From: Ureibacillus chungkukjangi
GTDB taxonomy: Bacteria; Bacillota; Bacilli; Bacillales_A; Planococcaceae
Reading direction: 5' to 3'
DNA length: 64,000 bases
Assembly (NCBI RefSeq): GCF_003217295.1
Contig: NZ_QJTJ01000001.1
Span: 124,001-188,000 of the forward strand
The notes under the pieces were generated by a model. It had not been told where the DNA came from and did no database searches. It was given only the letters and a program-made list of their open reading frames with translations. A program made the position numbers and the translations under genes. The first letter of the stretch is position 1. The number at the start of each line of letters is the position of its first letter. Below are positions 43,937-52,194 of this stretch, in pieces.

Positions 43937-44667
43937 CTCTGTATTGACTTTCCTTTGTAATTGAATATGCGTGCTCTAAATTTTAGGATTCATGCATATT
44001 GCATTTTTGACTTTATTAAAAGACAGCTCTTCAATAAGTCTGGCTACCTTTATTGTTCAAACCTTACTAATGATATCATTCCCTACAATATACTACCTAC
44101 ATTCATAAAAGCAATTTGATATTTCTTTTTTAATGACAGCAACTTGCGCATACAAATAGAAAAGTGAAATCAACAACCAACTAACGTTCCCTTTTGATGA
44201 ATAAAGAACAAAAATTCCCTTTTTAGAAATAAGAAAAAACCAGGTAATTAATACCTGGCTAATTGACTTATGCAACAATCTCCCACGATTATTGTATAAA
44301 GGATATTAAATTTTTATTAACTGAAACTATAAACAACAATTATACTGGTATTCAGGTTCATTTTTGTATAACCGCCGTTTTCTCAATAACAAACTTTCTT
44401 GCGGCTTGAAGTAAGACCAAATTATTACACCATAAACTACAAGCAATCAACCTATTAACGCTATCATTTTCACATTCGACACTTACGATTGAATTTCTTA
44501 CGAGTTTTAGAATTCATCCAATTATTACCACACTGTCCTATTGGATGAAAAAAGCACACTCCCACTCAAGAATCGCGCCCTATAATGGAATAATGGTGTA
44601 GATTCTATTAGCTAGTTTAACTAGCAATTTATAAAATTACATAAACAAAGACTGTCCATATTCTTTT
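43937..44667. other. Gene-poor region with decayed dispersed repeat
   Basis: Contains an orphan minus-strand terminator (44234-44258), the segment CAACAATCTCCC (44273-44284) and TTCTATTAGCTAGTTT (44603-44618), all shared with the region near 46.9 kb. A 61-codon frame across the hairpin is not called. Confidence 0.6.
44234..44258 (-). terminator. Orphan terminator-like hairpin in a dispersed repeat
   Basis: 7-bp perfect stem CCAGGTA/TACCTGG, 5-nt loop, U6 on the minus strand. No gene precedes it; it belongs to the repeat unit. Confidence 0.65.
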
Positions 44668-45531
44668 TTATTTCTTTTTAATCGGTATCCATATCTCACT
44701 ATAATAATCCTCTGAAGAAGGGTCAGCATCACTAATGTATACCTCCATTTCTGGTCCACCAGCATGCTCATATCCAGTTGCTGGAAACCATTCAGAGAAG
44801 ATCCTCTCCCATATCCTTGGCATTGCGTCGGGCATTGCTCCGTAGACCGGAAAAACTGCCCAGGTTGCAGAAGGAATCTGTCTTTCTTCCCAGTCAAATG
44901 GGATTTGTTCAATATTCTTTTCTGCACCGATTAAGTAGGTTAGATTTTCTTGTTGTTTGTCAAAATCCGTGCAAATTCCGATTAATCCAAGGGAGCCACA
45001 GTTTCTAGCAAGCTCTCCTGTGAATCCACTCTGGTTCGATTCATCCCAGAAAGCAGCTATCTTTCGGTTGTTCTCTCCGCCTATTGTGGTTGTACGAATA
45101 CTTTTCCCTCCAACAGTAAATCCGTCTTTTTCCACGATCTTGTAATCCATTTCCACATCACCCTTTAACTGAATTTGAAAAGAGAGTTTAGGATAAGCCT
45201 TCAAGGATTGACTATTTTTCTTGGCTTCTGATGGACTGATACCATGAATTTTCCGAAATGCTTTTGTAAAAGATTCTGGACTTTCATATCCATACTTCAT
45301 TGCAACGTCAATTACTTTAGACCTAGAATTCACCAGTTCCTGCGCGGCTAATGTAATACGGCGATTTCGGATATATTCACTTACGGTATATCCAGTTAGC
45401 ATATTAAACATCCGTTGGAAGTGAAATTTAGACATGTAGGCGATTGCAGCAATATCTTCAATAAAAAGATCATTGTCTAAATTCCGTTCTATATACTCGA
45501 TGCTATCTAGCATTCTTTGAAGAGCTTCCAG
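44668..45531 (-). CDS. AraC family regulator with GyrI-like ligand-binding domain
   Basis: Residues 1-105 hold two helix-turn-helix motifs (DIAAIAYMSKFHFQRMF; VIDVAMKYGYESPESFTKAFRK). Residues about 128-287 match the GyrI-like/effector-binding domain (DYKIVEKDGFTVGG ... GYEHAGGPEMEVYI). This is the Rob/SoxS-like multidrug regulator layout. Start: CTG 45531 (read as M, giving MEALQRMLDS) sits nine bases after AAAGGAGGGAG, while ATG 45513 has no ribosome site; family N-termini also favour the longer form. CTG starts are rare, so this is a judgement. No target gene is evident nearby. Confidence 0.85.
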   Translation of the reverse strand: MEALQRMLDSIEYIERNLDNDLFIEDIAAIAYMSKFHFQRMFNMLTGYTVSEYIRNRRITLAAQELVNSRSKVIDVAMKYGYESPESFTKAFRKIHGISPSEAKKNSQSLKAYPKLSFQIQLKGDVEMDYKIVEKDGFTVGGKSIRTTTIGGENNRKIAAFWDESNQSGFTGELARNCGSLGLIGICTDFDKQQENLTYLIGAEKNIEQIPFDWEERQIPSATWAVFPVYGAMPDAMPRIWERIFSEWFPATGYEHAGGPEMEVYISDADPSSEDYYSEIWIPIKKK

Positions 45532-46120
45532 GTGAAACTCCCTCCTTTCAATAATCAGTCTATCAACAACGGTTTTGTCATTCCTGTTAATCCGTGCTCT
45601 ATTAAAACAGGGTCATACTGCATTTCAAATATTATAGTCCCTTTAAATTCACAATTTTCATTTATTTTAACATAAATACCCTTTTATTTTGCTAAAACTT
45701 AATTAACATTCTCCCCCTATCCATGGTGAAAGACCCTCTCCTTATTCAAGGAAAGCGCAAGATTGTTGAATATTAAGATAGTGATCATTCCTATACTTTT
45801 AAAGCTAAACCCCTATTATTTCAAGATTGATTTTTTATTATATCATCGTAATAATCACTTGGATTTAAGATGTTATTATTAATAAAAGCCTTTCCACAAT
45901 GATTGTACATATCTAAAATAATTATGGTTCTTTGCTTTAAGTCTTCTCAATCTTATATTTGCTACAACGAAAAATCAGATAACCAACAAGGTAAAGCAGC
46001 AAAGAGTATTTCTACTCGTTAGCATAATTAGGTAAAGTTTGTAAAAAATGTTTACAAACAACTTAAAGATAGATATACTTACAAAGTAAACAAAAAAAAT
46101 TCTTAAGGAGGTCGAATGAA
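45532..46120. other. Intergenic region, AraC-like regulator to small-ORF operon
   Basis: A/T-rich. Holds the strong promoter at 46051-46079 near its right end. A weak copy of the dispersed repeat (GCGCAAGATTGTTGAATA near 45757) is seen. No gene supported. Confidence 0.6.
46051..46079 (+). promoter_or_regulatory. Sigma-A promoter of the small-ORF operon
   Basis: TTTACA (46051-46056), 17-bp spacer, TATACT (46074-46079). About 40 bp before the first small ORF. Confidence 0.75.
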
Positions 46121-46213
46121 ATGATGGTAATCGTTAAATTGATGTCACTGGTAGTTACAACTTCAGCAAAAAAGAATATCACACATTCGACCAGTTCGGA
46201 ATGGATCGCTTAA
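46121..46213 (+). CDS. Small ORF (30 aa), first in the yrzI-like operon
   Basis: Starts at ATG 46121 with AAGGAGG nine bases upstream and a promoter before it. The product starts MMVIVKLMSLVV and ends SSEWIA: a short hydrophobic N-terminal stretch then polar residues. Two terminators follow. In B. subtilis the yrzI transcript carries several very short ORFs subject to translation-coupled decay by Rae1 (from recalled literature). The peptide itself matches nothing I recognise. Confidence 0.55.
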   Translation: MMVIVKLMSLVVTTSAKKNITHSTSSEWIA

Positions 46214-46238
46214 GTTTTTTTTGTAATTAAGTATACCC

Positions 46239-46275
46239 ATACCGCAGGGAGAAGTGTGCCCCTGCGGTATTTTTG
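46239..46275 (+). terminator. Terminator after the 30-aa ORF
   Basis: 11-bp perfect stem ATACCGCAGGG/CCCTGCGGTAT with a 10-nt loop and TTTTTG. Confidence 0.88.
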
Positions 46276-46285
46276 TGCCTTTTTT

Positions 46286-46315
46286 ACCGTAGGGGAGTCT
46301 CTCTACGGTTTTTTT
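46286..46315 (+). terminator. Second terminator in tandem
   Basis: 9-bp stem (ACCGTAGGG with CTCTACGGT, one G-U pair) and T7 tail. Confidence 0.85.
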
Positions 46316-46349
46316 CATTTTTTAGGGTAATTTAAGGAGGTGATAATAA

Positions 46350-46490
46350 ATGACATTAAACATTTTTTCTCTTACGATAACTGTTACAAAACGTGTAATC
46401 TCTCATGAGAAAGCACTTCATAATGAAAATGTGAAAAAAATCTTTGAAGAGAACCGAAGAAAAGCAGAAAATTATTTTCGTCAATATTAA
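46350..46490 (+). CDS. yrzI: YrzI-family small protein (46 aa)
   Basis: Starts at ATG 46350 (MTLNIFSLTITVTKR) with AAGGAGGTGATAA upstream. Product has the MTLNIxxLTIT start, a basic middle, and a Glu/Lys/Arg-rich helix (VKKIFEENRRKAENYF). This matches the recalled YrzI family of Bacillus (about 45-49 residues; some family peptides are toxic when overproduced). It follows the 30-aa ORF after two terminators and precedes a 19-aa ORF, so expression may rely on read-through or on a separate promoter not identified. Confidence 0.7.
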   Translation: MTLNIFSLTITVTKRVISHEKALHNENVKKIFEENRRKAENYFRQY

Positions 46491-46529
46491 TTTTGTTTTA
46501 ATTAAATAATATGAAAGGTGGGAATTGAA

Positions 46530-46589
46530 ATGATTTTTATGAACAAAAGACGTCATGCAGTTTTATGGCTGGAGAAAGACTCAACCTAG
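46530..46589 (+). CDS. Small ORF (19 aa), last in the yrzI-like operon
   Basis: ATG 46530 with AAAGGTGGGAATTG upstream. Product MIFMNKRRHAVLWLEKDST (19 residues): basic N-terminus and amphipathic middle. Followed by a good terminator 68 bp later. Similar tiny ORFs accompany yrzI in B. subtilis; direct homology cannot be judged at this length. Confidence 0.45.
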   Translation: MIFMNKRRHAVLWLEKDST

Positions 46590-46656
46590 CTCATAGAATG
46601 AAGCATGAAGTAAGATAAAGTAACAATATCGCTATCTAAATTTAAAATCTCAGTAA

Positions 46657-46691
46657 AGCTAACCCGTTCTAACCTAGGACGGGTTGCTTTT
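46657..46691 (+). terminator. Terminator of the small-ORF operon
   Basis: AGC plus AACCCGT paired with ACGGGTT plus GCT, then TTTT. Plus strand. Confidence 0.82.
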
Positions 46692-46882
46692 AGGAGGTAT
46701 CTTGCATTTTTAAGCGATATTATAACTTACAACTTGATGTAGTTGTGGAAAATGCGGAATTACATTGTTAGGGAATTTCTAATCCTAAAAAGCTTCTTTG
46801 ATATTGAAATTAAACTTGGCAATTTTTAATTGCTTAATTTAATTACTCCGTTAATCTGCCCCGTTAGCACAATAAGATAAAT

Positions 46883-46915
46883 AAAAAAGGCATTAATCGT
46901 TCTCGGATCAATACC
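46883..46915 (-). terminator. Orphan terminator-like hairpin in a dispersed repeat
   Basis: 10-bp stem GGTATTGATC/GATTAATGCC (two G-U pairs) with U6 on the minus strand. It sits next to CTGCCCCGTTAG. Confidence 0.65.
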
Positions 46916-47271
46916 TACTCTTAATTTTGCTAATGAATAAGTAACTCTTATTCAACAATAGCTCCCGATTGTGGAATAACGATTAGCTTCTATTAGCTAG
47001 TTTGTATTCTATATATCATAATTTCTATTTTTTCACTTAGTTAAATGAGGTTAACTCTCGTGAAACAGATTTTAAAAACTCTTTCTCAAACTTATATTAT
47101 TGCTCCATTAATCGGTCCTTTTCATAAATAACGACGTATTTCTCATTAAAGAAAAGCGCCCGAGTGTGGATGATTGTTCTTCAATTTAGGTGCGTAATTG
47201 AAGTATGAACGATAAAAAAGCCAGTTTTAAAGCATAACAGCATTTCTTGGACTATTGTGTTACCTAATCTT

Positions 47272-47451
47272 TTATTTGGTTGCCCTTCTTTTATGCACAA
47301 TACCATTTATTAATAATATAATAATTAATATTATAGACATATTAAATGCCGTTTTGGAAATTTCCGCTTTTACTAAAATGGCCGTAAAGTTATTTAATAA
47401 GATAACAGCACAGATAATAAACGATAGATTAGCAATAGATTTATTGTTCAT
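47272..47451 (-). CDS. Small membrane protein (59 aa)
   Basis: ATG 47451, stop 47272. Product MNNKSIANLSFIICAVILL, then a short polar loop (VKAEISKTAF) and a second helix (IILIIILLING) ending in HKRRATK. The helix-loop-helix with basic C-terminus is typical of small membrane proteins. Ribosome site (GGAG 13 bases upstream) is weak. The opposite-strand frame over the same bases (47255-47470) is longer but has no ribosome site. I prefer the minus-strand gene but am not sure. Confidence 0.4.
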   Translation of the reverse strand: MNNKSIANLSFIICAVILLNNFTAILVKAEISKTAFNMSIILIIILLINGIVHKRRATK

Positions 47452-47745
47452 ATGTCCACACGCTCCATAACTTTGATATGGATTATTATACCATTACGAA
47501 GATGATGGTAATTATAATTGATAAGACTTTCCCCAAAAAGGCGTTTAGTAACATCCTTAAAAGATTGTTATTCAACAAAACATATCGAAAATTATGTTAC
47601 ATATCATTTACTTACATTAATTCAAATTCTTCTACCTCAACGTTCCATTCATCGAATTTTTAAAATTGTTTCTTTTAGAGTTCAGACCAAAGATTGTACG
47701 TGGTAAACTGAATCTATGGTGTAATTTTGAAAGTAGGTTTGTTCA

Positions 47746-48510
47746 ATGGAATTCGTCATCTTTTTTCTGATTGGAATTATAGGTAATGTAGTCGGTACAT
47801 TGGTCGGAGGAGGGGGACTGATTAGCTTACCCACTATGTTACTTATGGGGTTACCCGTGCATTCAGCAATCGGTGCAAACAAGGTTTCCAATACCGTCAG
47901 TTCACTCTCAAGCTTTCTTGTCATCTTAAAGAGAAAAGAAGTTTCCACGAAAGAAGCATTATTAGTCCTAATGTTTTGTCTTGGAGGAGGTATTTTAGGT
48001 GGACTCATTGCTTCATTTTTAAGCGGAAGTACCCTAACGATTATTGCAATCATTTTATTAAGCTTTGCATTTGTAACTTCCTTCATGAATACAGGTAATT
48101 TTGATGGAACTGAACAGTTTCATGCAAATAAAAAATCAGGAACTGCACTGATTGGTATAGGAATGTATGACGGAATGTTTGGGCCAGGAAGCAGTACACT
48201 TGCGATGTATTTATATGCAAGCCAAAAAATTGCCTATATCCGAGCAGTTGGCTTAGCAAGAGTTGGCGTTTTTGCAAGTTGCTTTGGTTCTGCCATCACT
48301 TACATATCAACGGGGAAAATTTTCTGGCCACTTACCATAGCATTAATGCTTGGATCCATTATTGGTGCACAGTTCGGTGTAAGATTAGCTCGTAAATTAA
48401 AAACGAAACATGTAAAACTACTACTTAGATTAGTAACAGTTATTTTAATCCTACAAATGATTGTAGATTACTTTAATTTTAAAGGTATCTTATTTGAAGA
48501 TACTAATTAA
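47746..48510 (+). CDS. TSUP-family (TauE/SafE) sulfite/anion permease
   Basis: 254-residue membrane protein with about eight hydrophobic helices. Seen: VGTLVGGGGLISLP in the first helix pair and GMYDGMFGPGSSTLAMYLY in the second half, the duplicated signature of the TSUP family. Proteins of this group export sulfite or other sulfur or carbon anions. No associated enzyme nearby. The ribosome site is weak (GAAAGTAGGTTTG). Start at ATG 47746. Confidence 0.9.
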   Translation: MEFVIFFLIGIIGNVVGTLVGGGGLISLPTMLLMGLPVHSAIGANKVSNTVSSLSSFLVILKRKEVSTKEALLVLMFCLGGGILGGLIASFLSGSTLTIIAIILLSFAFVTSFMNTGNFDGTEQFHANKKSGTALIGIGMYDGMFGPGSSTLAMYLYASQKIAYIRAVGLARVGVFASCFGSAITYISTGKIFWPLTIALMLGSIIGAQFGVRLARKLKTKHVKLLLRLVTVILILQMIVDYFNFKGILFEDTN

Positions 48511-48941
48511 ACTACAATTCTAACCAGCGTCCATCACACTTTTGAATCGGCGCCTCCTCCTTGATTTAAGGATAATATTTATCGAGGTTCTAATAAAAAA
48601 AAATCAGAATTCTATTCAACTTGTTCTTCAACTATCCTGCCCCGTTAGTTTAATTATATTGCTTCACAAACTCTTTAACATTAATTATTGAATATTTATA
48701 TTATAGGGTTAATTCACAATCTGGAACGATTGCTAAAAAAATACACTCTTCTTCAAAAATTAACCCTTCAATTGATTAACCGCTGATTATTTTAGCACTA
48801 TTAAGAAGAATAAATCTAATTAGATGCCAAATACATTGCGGTGATTTGGTTTCATTTTGTTAGATTTGGTTTTGTAATACTCTATCGCTGATTAAAAATT
48901 GTTATGGAGGGTAATATGTAATAATAAAAGAGGTGATAGTA
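48511..48941. other. Gene-free region with dispersed repeat
   Basis: Contains CTGCCCCGTTAG (48637-48648) and a degenerate copy of the GATTGT/GGAACGATTG segment (48710-48735). Nothing else recognised. Confidence 0.6.
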
Positions 48942-49430
48942 ATGTCTAACATGATAAAACAAGAAGAAATTGAAACATTAAGAGAGTTAATAAAAGATAT
49001 CGACATGGCTATGTTGACTACAGCTACCGAAGAAGGTCTTGTTTCACGCCCCATGAAAACGCAAGAAGTAGAGTTTGATGGTGACTTATGGTTTTTCACT
49101 AAAAAAGATACAAATAAATATGATGAAATATTACAAAATCAAGATGTTAATGTAGCATATGTTGGTAAATCCTATGTTTCCGTGCGTGGAAGAGCAGAAA
49201 TCATTGAAGATTTAGACAAGAAAAAGGAATTGTGGAGTAAAGTATATGAGAAAATTATGCAAACTTCTTATGATGATCCTAACCTTATCCTGATAAAGGT
49301 GAAAGCTGAAGCAGCCGAATATTGGGAAAGCGGAAATCTCATAAAGAAGATTGTCTTTTATTATAAACGCATGACGGGGCAAAGCTCTCAAACGACAGAC
49401 ATTAATGAAACGCTTGAATTAGATAATTAA
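48942..49430 (+). CDS. Pyridoxamine 5'-phosphate oxidase fold protein (general stress protein 26/YdaG type)
   Basis: 162 residues from ATG 48942 (MSNMIKQEE), with AGAGGTGATAGT upstream; GTG 48933 is also in frame. Seen: IDMAMLTTATEEGLVSRPM, DLWFFTKKDTNKY, and YVSVRGRAEI, the flavin-binding barrel of the PNPOx-like family. Related to B. subtilis YdaG (general stress protein 26). May bind FMN or heme. Single gene with a terminator. Confidence 0.88.
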   Translation: MSNMIKQEEIETLRELIKDIDMAMLTTATEEGLVSRPMKTQEVEFDGDLWFFTKKDTNKYDEILQNQDVNVAYVGKSYVSVRGRAEIIEDLDKKKELWSKVYEKIMQTSYDDPNLILIKVKAEAAEYWESGNLIKKIVFYYKRMTGQSSQTTDINETLELDN

Positions 49431-49733
49431 CTACAAAAATGGATTGTCCGGTAATAGGACAATCCATTTTTCCATGTTGAGGTAGCTCGAAAATAGTTAA
49501 AAAACAATCTAACGGACCAATACAAAGAAATCCTATAAAGGAAGGCTTATTTGCCATACCCTTTTTAATATATCATGTAGGTTTTATATTTTTTATTGAA
49601 AAAATCATGACAACTATTAGCTGTTTCTGTTGAATAGTTAAAATGCAATTAAAGCGGTATTTGGCGTATTTATGAAACTCTCATGATTCCAAAACGTATG
49701 TATAGTAACTATTAATCAGACGGAGTGATAAAG
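49431..49733. other. Intergenic region with terminator
   Basis: Holds the terminator at 49435-49472 and A/T-rich DNA; no other feature recognised. Confidence 0.55.
49435..49472 (+). terminator. Terminator of the PNPOx-family gene
   Basis: 15-bp perfect stem AAAAATGGATTGTCC/GGACAATCCATTTTT with a 7-nt loop; could act on both strands. Confidence 0.9.
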
Positions 49734-50132
49734 ATGTTAATAGCTTTTTATAGTACACTCATTATCTTCTTCATCTTATTTATTTTCACAATTGGTTATT
49801 TCCTCCACCTCATAAAACAAAAAAGGGCAACTGGCGGCAATGTCCTAGCTTTAACCTCTCTGTTACTCTTAACCGGTATTATTTCAGGCATATATGGATT
49901 CGACTTTTATAAATTGCAAACTGGTGAAGTACAAATAGCACAGGGCGAATGCTTTATTGGGTTTAATGATAACGGCAAAAGTATTGCAAAAACTACAGTT
50001 GAAATAGATGAAACAATTTATCAAATAAAGGGCGATACATTCAAGCGTTTACCAGATGGAACTTATCATTGTAAAATTCACTATTTACCAGTTACTAAAA
50101 GTATTGAATCTTTAGAAATCGAAAATAAATAA
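49734..50132 (+). CDS. Hypothetical membrane protein (132 aa)
   Basis: ATG 49734 (MLIAFYSTLII) has CGGAGTGATAAAG upstream; GTG 49725 is also in frame but less well placed. Two hydrophobic helices (about 2-26, 39-59) then an extracellular or cytoplasmic beta-rich domain (EVQIAQGECFIGFNDN, TVEIDETIYQIKGDTFKRL). No family recalled. Resembles small Bacillus membrane proteins that carry a short soluble domain. Function unknown. Confidence 0.7.
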   Translation: MLIAFYSTLIIFFILFIFTIGYFLHLIKQKRATGGNVLALTSLLLLTGIISGIYGFDFYKLQTGEVQIAQGECFIGFNDNGKSIAKTTVEIDETIYQIKGDTFKRLPDGTYHCKIHYLPVTKSIESLEIENK

Positions 50133-50585
50133 TAGAATTAGCAGGGATTTAACTGACTACTATTTATTCAAATATAGTGTGATGCTTTAACTTAAAATTT
50201 TAATGAATTTTGAGATTGATGATCAAAATAACGGACCTTATTAAAGAAAAGCGCTCGATATTTGAACAATAATTCCACTACATAAAAACAAAATGGATAA
50301 ATATAGAAACGTCACGTTCCGTTATGCTGGTGAGTAGCAAACACAAATTATTTGTACTAATTGTAGTTAATGCTAAAAAAATCATTAATTAAAATATTTT
50401 AACTTTAAAAACAATACTAAATACCGTTTTTTATAAACCATTCTTGTGTGAAAAATGTGTATAAACTTTTCTTTTTCTATCCTTTTCTAACGTATTCTCA
50501 GAAAAAGGAAAAGCGCCCCAAATCCTTTATACGAAAGGATTTGAAGCGCTTTTCTATAGGTTCTCATTCTATCGGAACCTTGATA
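50133..50585. other. Intergenic region between the 132-aa gene and tRNA-Arg
   Basis: Holds a copy of the dispersed repeat (ATTAAAGAAAAGCGC, 50240-50254) and the tRNA terminator at 50509-50553. No gene. Confidence 0.6.
50509..50553 (-). terminator. Terminator downstream of tRNA-Arg
   Basis: Stem AAAAGCGC plus AAATCCTTT paired with AAAGGATTT plus GCGCTTTT, with a 3-nt internal mismatch and U-rich end on the minus strand. Confidence 0.88.
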
Positions 50586-50659
50586 CGTCCCAGGAGGGAT
50601 TCGAACCCCCGACCGTACGCTTAGAAGGCGTATGCTCTATCCGGCTGAGCTACTGAGAC
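50586..50659 (-). tRNA. tRNA-Arg (anticodon TCT)
   Basis: 74-nt cloverleaf on the minus strand: acceptor GTCTCAG/CTGGGAC (all seven pairs, one G-U), D-arm with AGCTCAGCCGGATAGAGC, anticodon arm TACGC-CTTCTAA-GCGTA giving TCT, T-arm GGGGGTTCGAATCCCTC with the TTCGA box. The 3' CCA is not encoded. Followed by a strong terminator. Confidence 0.96.
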
Positions 50660-50782
50660 ATTTGACAATCAAGTTAGTTAATAACCTGAAAGACAATTAT
50701 TATTATAGCCATTAAAAATTTAAAAGTCAACGGTATTTATAAAAAATATTTGATTTCCTTATAAATTTTTCCGTTTATAGAA

Positions 50783-51289
50783 TTACTCGGTTAATTCATA
50801 AGCATTTGTAAAAATTACTTCACCTTTATCAGTATATGCTGTAACAATCCATTTATGATTGACCCATTCCACTAATGCATAGCTTTTTTCAGCAAGTACA
50901 CGGGGTTTCAGGAGGCTGCCTGGATTCACAAATAATATGTTGTCCACTAGCTCTGCTCCCAATACATGTGAGTGGCCGAAAAAGCTGACGTTCGCCTGTA
51001 CTTCTTTTGAGCGATACAGTAAATTCATGATTGTCGATTTTACATTTAGCAAATGGCCGTGTGCAACGAATATTTTCTTCCCTTCCACTTCAAATAACTC
51101 TTCTTCCGGAAATCGATCATCACCGTCACAATTGCCGCGCACTTTCCACACATCATCTAAATAAGGATGGTCATAGGCAAGCTCACTGTCACCACAATGA
51201 ATAATAGCATCAACATTTTCAAACGATTCACGAACACGTTTAATTACCTCTGCATCTCCATGGGTATCACTCATCACTAACAGCTTCAT
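50783..51289 (-). CDS. ysnB: YsnB-like metallophosphoesterase
   Basis: 168-residue MJ0936-family phosphodiesterase. Seen: Asp8 and His10 (SDTHGD), Asp34 (HCGD), Asn53 (RGNCD), His77/His79 (AHGH), His106/His108 (FGHSH): the five-part metal signature in the right order. Length matches B. subtilis YsnB (171). In B. subtilis ysnB lies right after rph and ysnA, as here (separated by the repeat array). Substrate unknown. Ribosome site AGGTGTAGTAA. Confidence 0.9.
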   Translation of the reverse strand: MKLLVMSDTHGDAEVIKRVRESFENVDAIIHCGDSELAYDHPYLDDVWKVRGNCDGDDRFPEEELFEVEGKKIFVAHGHLLNVKSTIMNLLYRSKEVQANVSFFGHSHVLGAELVDNILFVNPGSLLKPRVLAEKSYALVEWVNHKWIVTAYTDKGEVIFTNAYELTE

Positions 51290-51370
51290 TTACTACACCT
51301 CCAAATTTTAAAGGAGTCCAGTTACTTCGGAAAATTAGATTTTCCAAAGCTTCTGGACTGGTTTTAATAT

Positions 51371-51560
51371 ATTTATTGGACACTTTTTTGATTTTATTGG
51401 ACACATTACGTGGTTTATTGGACACTTTTCTAGATTTATTGGACAGTTCACGATTTACCGGACAGATTTTGAATTTTACCGGACACTTTCTCAAATTTAC
51501 CAGACACTTTTCTAAAGTAACCAGACACAATCCCAGCTTTACCGGACATTTCGATAAAAC
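51371..51560. repeat. Nine 21-bp tandem repeats between ysnB and rdgB
   Basis: The core GGACA (or AGACA) recurs at 51378, 51399, 51420, 51441, 51460, 51481, 51502, 51523 and 51544: spacing 21, with one of 19. Consensus TTTAYYGGACACTTTTCNNGA. Units 1-4 carry TTGGACA, 5-6 and 9 ACCGGACA, 7-8 ACCAGACA. No spacers, so not a CRISPR. In the minus-strand frame it reads as heptads like KVSNKPR, but that frame lacks a ribosome site. Confidence 0.88.
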
Positions 51561-51600
51561 CGTTTCCCCAGCATCCCACTAGCTCACCACCAACCAAACC

Positions 51601-52194
51601 CTACTTCATCAAATTAGTCAGCTCTTCACCAAGCTTGCGAATTGCGTTACCACGGTGCGAGATTGCACCTTTTTCTTCTGGTGTTAGCTCGGCCATTGCA
51701 CGGTTTAACTGTGGAACATAGAAGATTGGATCATAGCCAAATCCGTTTGTGCCGCGTTTTCCCTCTAGAATCACGCCTTCACATGTACCGAACACCGTAT
51801 GAGTCTCGATCTCTGGGCCAGCGATGGCTAAAGCGCAGCAAAAGCGTGCAGTTCGTTCTGCTTCAGGTACACCATCCAATTTCTCTAAAACTTTTACGAT
51901 GTTTGCTTCATCATCATGGTCGCCAGCATATCGAGCAGAATACACGCCTGGTTCGCCTCCTAGGGCGTCTACAGCTAGTCCACTATCATCTGCTATGACA
52001 AGTTTGTTAAGGGCACGAGAAAGGGTTTCAGCCTTTAGAATGGCATTCTCTTCAAAGGTCTTGCCTGTCTCCTCGATTTCCATGTCAGGTGCCACATCGA
52101 ACATAGTTACGACTTCGTAGCCTAGTGGAGAAAATAGTGCCTCGAAATCCTTTGCTTTACCTTTATTTTTCGTAGCGATAACGACTTGTTTCAT
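51601..52194 (-). CDS. rdgB: RdgB/HAM1 non-canonical purine NTP pyrophosphatase (YsnA)
   Basis: 197-residue dITP/XTP pyrophosphatase that keeps deaminated purines out of DNA. Seen: [15 protein letters not shown] (nucleotide loop), [36 protein letters not shown] and the C-terminal GRFGYDPIF equivalent, which here reads [14 protein letters not shown], then FxELTPEEK-type ([16 protein letters not shown]). All motifs present. Its start overlaps the rph stop by one base (TAATG), so they are translationally coupled. B. subtilis order is the same. Confidence 0.95.
   Translation of the reverse strand: MKQVVIATKNKGKAKDFEALFSPLGYEVVTMFDVAPDMEIEETGKTFEENAILKAETLSRALNKLVIADDSGLAVDALGGEPGVYSARYAGDHDDEANIVKVLEKLDGVPEAERTARFCCALAIAGPEIETHTVFGTCEGVILEGKRGTNGFGYDPIFYVPQLNRAMAELTPEEKGAISHRGNAIRKLGEELTNLMK

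Larger units (their letters stand above)
46590..47271. other. Gene-poor region with dispersed repeats
   Basis: Holds the terminator at 46657-46691, CTGCCCCGTTAG (46856-46867), an orphan minus-strand hairpin (46883-46915), CAACAATAGCTCCC (46953-46966), TTCTATTAGCTAGTTT (46988-47003) and ATTAAAGAAAAGCGC (47145-47159). No gene supported. Confidence 0.6.

Noticed and set aside
44093-44278. Minus-strand 61-codon frame
   Set aside because: Runs across the orphan hairpin of the dispersed repeat and has no ribosome site.
47255-47470. Plus-strand 71-codon hydrophobic frame
   Set aside because: TTG start without ribosome site; the opposite strand has a better membrane-protein frame.
51267-51530. Minus-strand 87-codon heptad-like frame over the 21-bp repeats
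   Set aside because: The reading frame results from the 21-bp period; no ribosome site, and it overlaps the ysnB start.
51371-51560. CRISPR array
   Set aside because: Units are contiguous 21-mers without unique spacers and no cas gene is nearby.
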